Below are positions 57,846-64,000 of a DNA stretch of 64,000 nucleotides, piece by piece. A program made the position numbers and the translations under genes. This DNA comes from Dimargaris cristalligena (lineage: Eukaryota > Kickxellomycota > Dimargaritomycetes > Dimargaritales > Dimargaritaceae), in assembly GCA_027576995.1 (NCBI GenBank), contig JANBQC010000040.1, positions 19,239-83,238 on the forward strand, read 5' to 3'. Under the pieces are notes generated by a model. That model saw only the letters and a program-made list of their open reading frames with translations. It was not told the DNA's origin and searched no databases. Positions within the stretch are counted from its first letter, which is position 1, and the number at the start of each line of letters is the position of its first letter.

Positions 57846-60800
57846 ATGCCCGCCGGCGTCACCCCACCAACGACGACAGGGGTTCCACCCGCGCCCGACA
57901 CTCTGGCCCAAACCCTATTGTGTGCCGTATTGCATGACCACCTCCAACTACGCCGACCAGGCTGGTCATTGCATTCCGCCCTAGCTTTGGCCCAGCGGCG
58001 CTTGCATTGGCTTCGCAGTATCGACCGAGTTTGGAAGGAATACAACTTCAATTCGACATCCGTTGCCTCTCCCTCCCAACCAACCACCCCGACTAGCGAG
58101 ACTATCCGTGGTTCCGAAAAGGGCTCTCCTAGTCCCCTTTTCAAAAAACTAGACGGCCTCAAGAAACCCAAGTTCTTGAAAAAGGCTAAAGGCATGGGCT
58201 ACTTTGGTCGCTCGAAAACTGCGGAAACTGTTGTCCCTATATTAGGTATTGGTCCCCCATCACCACCAGGCACCCCGCCCCTCGGGTCCTCTGTAATGCC
58301 TCAAACAGGGCTTCCGTCTCCTTATGCAAACTCGACCGGTCGGCTCACGGAAGTGGACGAACCACTGCTTCTGGAAATCGAGACGGGCTTAAAAAAATTA
58401 CAGCAGGACCGCCGAAATTTAGCCGCGTCTACCACCATCATCACCTTATATCTGGGTCTTTTGGCTCAACCCGAGGTGCGGCATGAACTAAAAGAGCACG
58501 GTGTCATCGAGGACCTCATATGGCTATATGGCAAAGTAGTGCTCCTGTTTAAAGTGGTTGACCCTGACTCACCCCAGGATTCACCTCCCCCCGACGCTAG
58601 AGACAGCGGTTTATCGGTCCGAGTGAATCTACCCAGTGAAGTAGCTGCCATCCTCTCCGTCGTCAAGATGGCCCTTGGGCAGATGTATGGGTCCAGCAAA
58701 TCCGGCACCCAGCGATCCTCTGGCACCAACCGCTCCCTGTTAGATTCGCTCGTCGATACTAGCGCGGAGAACCCCACCGCACGAACCGCTATGTACCAGA
58801 CTCTCCTCCAGCGACTCGCTGATCGGACTAACTGGTACATATACGTGCTGCTGGATACCTTCGAGCCTGGTCCCATGACCACGCATCTTGCTACCAACTT
58901 TGGCCTCCGGCAGCGTGTGGTTTTGAGTACCTGCCGCGCTTGGGTTCCCGCCCAGATTGGAGCTGCGCTGCTGTTGCGGTTTCAAGCTTATTACAGCAAA
59001 CTAATGGAACGTCCGGTGACTATGGCCTCGGTAAACCACCTATATTCCCCCCTGGCCTATCGATACTGGCTCGAAAATGAACGCCATAATGTATACCAAC
59101 TTATTCGGATATTAGACGGCACTGCCCCGCTGACTGAGCCATTGTCCGTGACTGCTCCTCCCCCCCATCTAAAATTACCACCCCCACAAGGGCCCGCCCC
59201 CGACCTGCCCATTGCCCTCCCCCTGGATCCCCACGCCAATTACCGGGATCTTATAAATATTTTGGTTGACCGCCATTTAGTGAAGCCTCTGGGTCGTAAT
59301 ACGGAAGCAGATAATCTTGCTTTTTTCATCACTTCTACTCCCGGCCCGGCTAATCAAATCCGCGGGGTCCAACTCCCCTGCAGCTTGCCGTCGGATGCCC
59401 AGGACATTCTTCAGTGGTGTGCTCGACTTTGGTACATTAGCGTCCCCTTTAGAAGGGCTTGCTATTTACAGGCTGTATTCCGTCGGGTCGAATCCCGCCA
59501 ATTACCCCTGTTTTATCTCCAAGACGCGCTAGCGGGGGCAACCCAAGCCCTACAGGCAATACCCCACCAAAACTGGTCCCATTTCGATGTAAGTCAAAAC
59601 CTAAATGTGCTATCTAGCCAATTGTCCAAACAAATATAATATCCTTTTATGACCCACTACCTATTCGTAACCTTCATCCCGCTCATAACTATTACTCGTC
59701 TCCTCTATCTAAATCATACAATATACCCTCTATTTTTTTATTGGTGTTTATGGAAACACGTAGAACGATACGATATGGACTCTGCTCTCCGGGATTTTGG
59801 ACTACATTGAACGTCAATTGACGTTGGTGCTGGCGGCCATTGACTACTATCCTAACCTGGATCATTTCAATAAAATGCCCGCCAATATCCAGGTCCGGGT
59901 GTCCCTACGGTGGTACACGCTTCGGACTCTTTTGGTGCTTCGTCATGCGCTAGCTCAAAATCCACTTGTACAATATTATCAGCAGGGGCAGAACGACTAT
60001 ACGGAGGCCCTCCGAATCCGTATTCACCGGGCCTTCGAGCCCTGGTTCAAGTTCTGGTCCAAACAGTTTGCCCCTGGCAACCGATCGCCCTCTGAAAACA
60101 CCATGGGTTTTGCGGAACTGCTGTGTGCCATTTCCAACACTTTCCTGCTCGCTGAAAAGGCCTTTGGGTTAACCGAACAGCCCGAGTTGGCCCAACGCTG
60201 TGGATACCCTGATATCCTTAACCCGTGTACGCCATTTCTGGACATCATGCTTGGTCGGTATTTAAATGACCTGGAAGCCTGGATTTCAACCATGAAACGG
60301 CAACAAGTGGCGAGTAATTCCACCAAGGCAGACCCTTTGGAATTGGATTTAGAACTGTGTGGCCACCTTTCCGAGGTCCTTAGCGCCGCCGGCGAGTTGT
60401 CCCTACGCGTTTTTCAAAAGTAAGTTATTATTCACGCAAACCACCTTTTTGACCGACAACAACTCTGGGGGAGATTGGTTGCTGTAGGTTTTTTGCATTT
60501 GCCACAGGCTAGAATCTCATATTTCAGGATTTATGCCCTCTACACCATCGTCTTACTTGACTATTAGATCAAAAGTGGGACCCTTGTCCCAAAAATTTAC
60601 ACATCTGTATGTCGCCCAAATGATCCAAGCGGTGCAGACCAAGTCCCAGGAGTGGGTCCAATCTGTTCTCAGGGTAGACCAAGCGGTGGTCCTCGGCGAT
60701 GACTCATCCACAATGCTCCACACCTCATCCGCGGACGATATCCTGTGCTGTATCTTCGAACCATTTGATTTACTTAAATCGATACCCGCTCTCGACCCGG

Positions 60801-63007
60801 CCCTTGGGAACTGGGCCCGCAGCAGTCTGATGGGCATGGTCTATTACTCCCTGGACCTTTACTGCTCGGCTATGCACCAGGCGTTTCTCGATACTCTGCA
60901 GCTCGACCATCCAACTAACCACACAAAGGGCCAGCAGGCTTCGCCAATCGTACCCCCTACTCCACCCAAGTCTAACCAATGGAAAAAGCGGATGATGTTG
61001 GATAAATTCGTGTATAATGTCCATCCTGCGCCGGTTGAACCGATCGCGCCCAAGCTGGTCATTGAACCAATGGCCTGTCGACCCCTGAATAACCTGTATA
61101 AAATCAGTGAACGCCTACATGGGTTATTTTCCCCTTTTCTCCCCACACAAAGCGGGACTGCTTCTGGCGACCATCCCTTAGCCCACACCGCCCTTCACGA
61201 CCACCTGTCCGATGGGCGCTATTTTGCCCATGGGTTAACCGGTAAACCCACTGAGGCTGATCGGGTGTATACGGTAATGCTGACTATTGTTCACGCCGAA
61301 GGCTTGGATACCCGTCACCAGGGCCAGCTCCGCAACCCCTACATTAAGGTGGCCATGCCCCAAATCGGGCTTAAAATTGCCAAGACTACCACCCAACGGT
61401 CCACAGCCGTGCCCCGATGGGACGAAGTGTTCCCGGTCTGGATCTCCGGGCCCTACATTCAGTCGGCGCTGGGGTCGGCTTCCTGCCCGTCCCACGAATC
61501 GCCTCTAATTACCCTGGCTGTATACGATCGAGACAAGATGCAGTCCAGCACCCTCTGTGGCATTGGTCGCTTCCCACTGGACCTTACCCTATATCGGGAT
61601 ACCACGGCGGACCTATGGGTACCAATCAAACCACGGGGACGGGTTCTCATTCGTGTAACTTGCGATACCTCCGGAGCCGGCACGCCGACCGATAATCCCA
61701 AACCCTCTCATCTCCCGGCACTACTGCCCTTACCCCCGGATGGTGCCAAATGTGGGGATAGGACCGCCTCGGACCCCACGGCGATTCACCGGAACTATAC
61801 ACGCATTACCTGGCTACTCCGTCGGACCCTTAATGATTTAATGCGACAGACCATTGAATCAATGGTACCTGCCATCCGCGTTCATTTGAGCCGCGCGCGG
61901 CTTTTAGACAACTCGGCCTTCCTGGCAAAAACGAATGGGAGCCGTATGAAGCGGCTACTGGCCACCACTCGCTTTAAGCCATCAACAAAGACGAGGCCAA
62001 CTTCTCAAATGGAGCATCCCAACTCTGCTCAGACCGTGGAAAGCGCCCCTCTGGACGGACTATTCCAATACCTCAACCGTAATCTGGCCGTACTGTTTCA
62101 ACACTGTTACCCGGATATTGCCCGGCCGCTCATTCTTAATACTTGGCGAGAAATCGTTTTAGCGCTGGTGGCTTCCATTTTACCTTCCCTGCCTACCCTT
62201 CTGGCGGAAACGAATGGTACCCCCTCCGAACAGAGTATTATGGGCTCCCGACGTGGTTCGGCTGGCCTATCGGGTATGCCAACATCCTCATCGCGTCCCC
62301 ATATAGGCGCAATGACCCAATCTTCGGCAGACCTATTGGTCCACCGGCGTTCTGCCAAAAACGACCTGGGTACACGAGGGTCGTTTCAGCAACTCTTTAC
62401 CACAGTAGCCTCCACGTCGACCAAAGCCCTTTCCAAGCCGTCGAAACGCCGGATCCAGCTTGGCCCAGAGGAATGGCAGTTTATGGTGGACTGCCTTGAC
62501 GCCATCCAGGACTTCTTTACCGGTGACGGTGACCCCGCCGATGGAAATAGTCCCCCGACCATTATTACGCACGCGCAACTCCAGGTCCTCCCGGAATTCA
62601 GAGAGTGGCATTTCATCCGGGAATGGTACTTTGCCCCCACAGCCCAGCTAATCCGCGAATATATGCATGCTTTAGGGCGCCAACTGGATATACTCAAACA
62701 GTGGAACCATCTGGCCGATCACCCCGGGCGTACGCCCCTTTCGGCCGGCTCCGCCGGACGGGGAGCTTGGAATAATCCTGAAATGCTGAATATCGAATTG
62801 GTTGACTACGACCTTGGTTCAGCCGGTGGTGGCTCCTCCACTGAACTGCTCCAGTCTAGGGACCGAGGCCCCGCGCTGGACAGCGACCCCAAATGGCTAC
62901 GTTCCCAAACTGATTTGATCCTCCGAATCCTCCAGACCCGGCACGGAATTGATAAAACCGCCACCGACTTTGTCTCTAGTCACTACACTAGCACTGAGTT
63001 TACTTAG
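57846..63007 (+). CDS. UNC13-like protein with MHD and C2 domains
   Basis: Exons 57846-59588, 59764-60419 and 60508-63007 (4899 nt, 1632 residues), in phase. The layout matches fungal UNC13-like proteins (S. pombe Git1/Ync13 type), which help vesicle fusion at the plasma membrane: a large helical MUN-like region, then one C2 domain (about residues 1050-1185; VYTVMLTIVHAEGLDT, NPYIKVAMPQIG, RWDEVFPVW, VYDRDKMQSS), then a second Munc13-homology region (EEWQFMVDCLDAIQDFF). There is no C1 domain. Two of the usual calcium-binding Asp residues in the C2 loops are replaced (RNPYIK instead of the usual DPY; SST after the DxD), so calcium binding may be weak. The first 130 residues are Pro/Ser-rich with a basic Lys patch. 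The start is the first ATG of the open frame; an upstream exon is possible. Confidence 0.85.
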
Positions 63008-64000
63008 CTCCCATATGTATATATTTTTTTCATGAATTTATTCGGACTCGTTTTTAAATGCTTTGTACCATAAATCCTCTCGCTTTAGCATTTTTTAACC
63101 CCTACGAGTGTAAATTAGGCCTTGGGTATTTGATATTGAGATGCTACAGATGAAGAGATTCAGTGGCAGCTTCGGTTATCCTCCTGGCTAGTATTGATTA
63201 ACGGGCTGGTGTTACTGAATGGCCGGCACGTATATATAGGCGTATACAACAGTTACAGGGCATAGCCCGGAGGGTTTTTTTTTAGGGAAGGACAGCACTG
63301 GCGTATTGTCTAAGGATACATATCCCAAAGTTCTCAAAATACCAGCGGGTACTTGGACGCTTCGATGGGAACCCGAGGACGATTGTAATGGTCCTTCGGG
63401 TGTTGGCCGAAAAGGACGATGAAGGGGCCATATAGTACCAGGTGCTACCGTTAGGTGGTGTGCTACAACATAATCAAACCTAATCCGGCATCAAATCACA
63501 TGAGGGGCCTGGTTGTAATAGTGCAAAGTGTCCCTCACTAAAATGAGCATAGAATGTTATGACTATTTATTAGGTCCAAAGAGCAATGGCCTAATAGCCA
63601 GTCAAGTGCAACTATCCTATTATATTGAAATATTAATCTGAGTTAAAAGAAAAATAGTAAAATGGTAAGAGGGAGTGCAACATTTGGCCCATATAGGTTT
63701 TCAAGGTTTAAATGGATAGACAGCAGGCCTCAGAAAACTTGCTTAGGGAAAAGCAGACAGCAGTATGTGGAATCTGCCAGATTTTAATAGAATAGGCTTT
63801 GACTACTATGACATATTTGCATGTCATTAATCTAAGCCCCCTCTTCTATTATATTATGGTGGCACATTCTATAGATTAACCTGGCCTATCAAGGTGTCTT
63901 TTACTTAGTGATATATTTGACCAGGTGTAAAGAACTGAAATCAAATCCTTGAAAACTGAACTTTATTTGAAAAGATAGATAATAAAAGGGAAAGGTGATG
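63008..64000. other. 3' flank and spacer to the window end
   Basis: T-rich 3' flank, then AT-rich spacer. No gene, RNA or family A/B element is recognised up to the window end. Confidence 0.4.

Noticed and set aside
1..64000. CRISPR arrays, operons, ribosome binding sites, bacterial insertion sequences
   Set aside because: None seen; the window is eukaryotic nuclear DNA with spliceosomal introns.

Overview
This window is nuclear DNA from a fungus. It has GT-AG introns, AT-rich spacers, moderately GC-rich exons and a eukaryotic gene set. Several genes argue for an early-diverging lineage rather than an ascomycete or basidiomycete: a Slo/BK-type two-RCK channel, a class II eIF4E (4EHP type), TBC1D5, an RGS-coupled seven-helix receptor and an UNC13-like protein. 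Two genes encode signal-peptide proteins carrying modules that normally work inside a cell (an F-box-like motif and C2H2 zinc fingers). That fits a haustorial mycoparasite such as a member of the Dimargaritales, but the taxonomic placement is inference.

Layout. 1-3.6 kb: gene-free. 3.6-5.4 kb (+): signal-peptide F-box-like protein, two exons. 6.2-8.3 kb (-): RGS-GPCR. 9.4-11.4 kb (-): 4EHP-class eIF4E, five exons. 11.4-14.9 kb: spacer with a possible decayed F-box relative. 14.9-17.8 kb (+): HMG-box protein, NHP10-like. 18.7-21.4 kb (-): AP-3 beta subunit with a 23-nt last coding exon. 22.2-23.0 kb (-): class I methyltransferase. 23.6-26.2 kb (+): TBC1D5-like RabGAP. 26.2-31.0 kb: gene-poor, with miniature inverted-repeat elements. 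31.1-39.4 kb (-): DNA polymerase zeta catalytic subunit REV3, ten exons. 41.7-47.0 kb (+): Slo/BK-like channel, three exons. 47.6-51.4 kb (-): DEAH helicase DHX37/Ecm16. 51.4-57.8 kb: gene-poor, with nested miniature elements and a signal-peptide zinc-finger gene. 57.8-63.0 kb (+): UNC13-like protein, three exons. 63.0-64.0 kb: nothing recognised.

I rebuilt the exon structures by reading splice sites. Six genes have more than one exon apart from the secreted F-box and TBC1D5 genes, and in all eight the joined exons stay open in one frame. The summed lengths are multiples of three (for example REV3 6528 nt, channel 4956 nt, UNC13-like 4899 nt). None of this has been checked against transcripts.

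The conserved genes do not form one pathway. Four concern membrane traffic or signalling (AP-3 beta, TBC1D5, UNC13-like, RGS-GPCR), three concern RNA or translation (4EHP, DHX37, and a methyltransferase probably acting on eEF1A), and two concern DNA or chromatin (REV3, HMG-box). The accessory layer is the two secreted proteins, gene relics, and one TA-inserting miniature element family with eight copies. One copy lies in a REV3 intron, and one is nested inside another, which reveals the target-site duplication.
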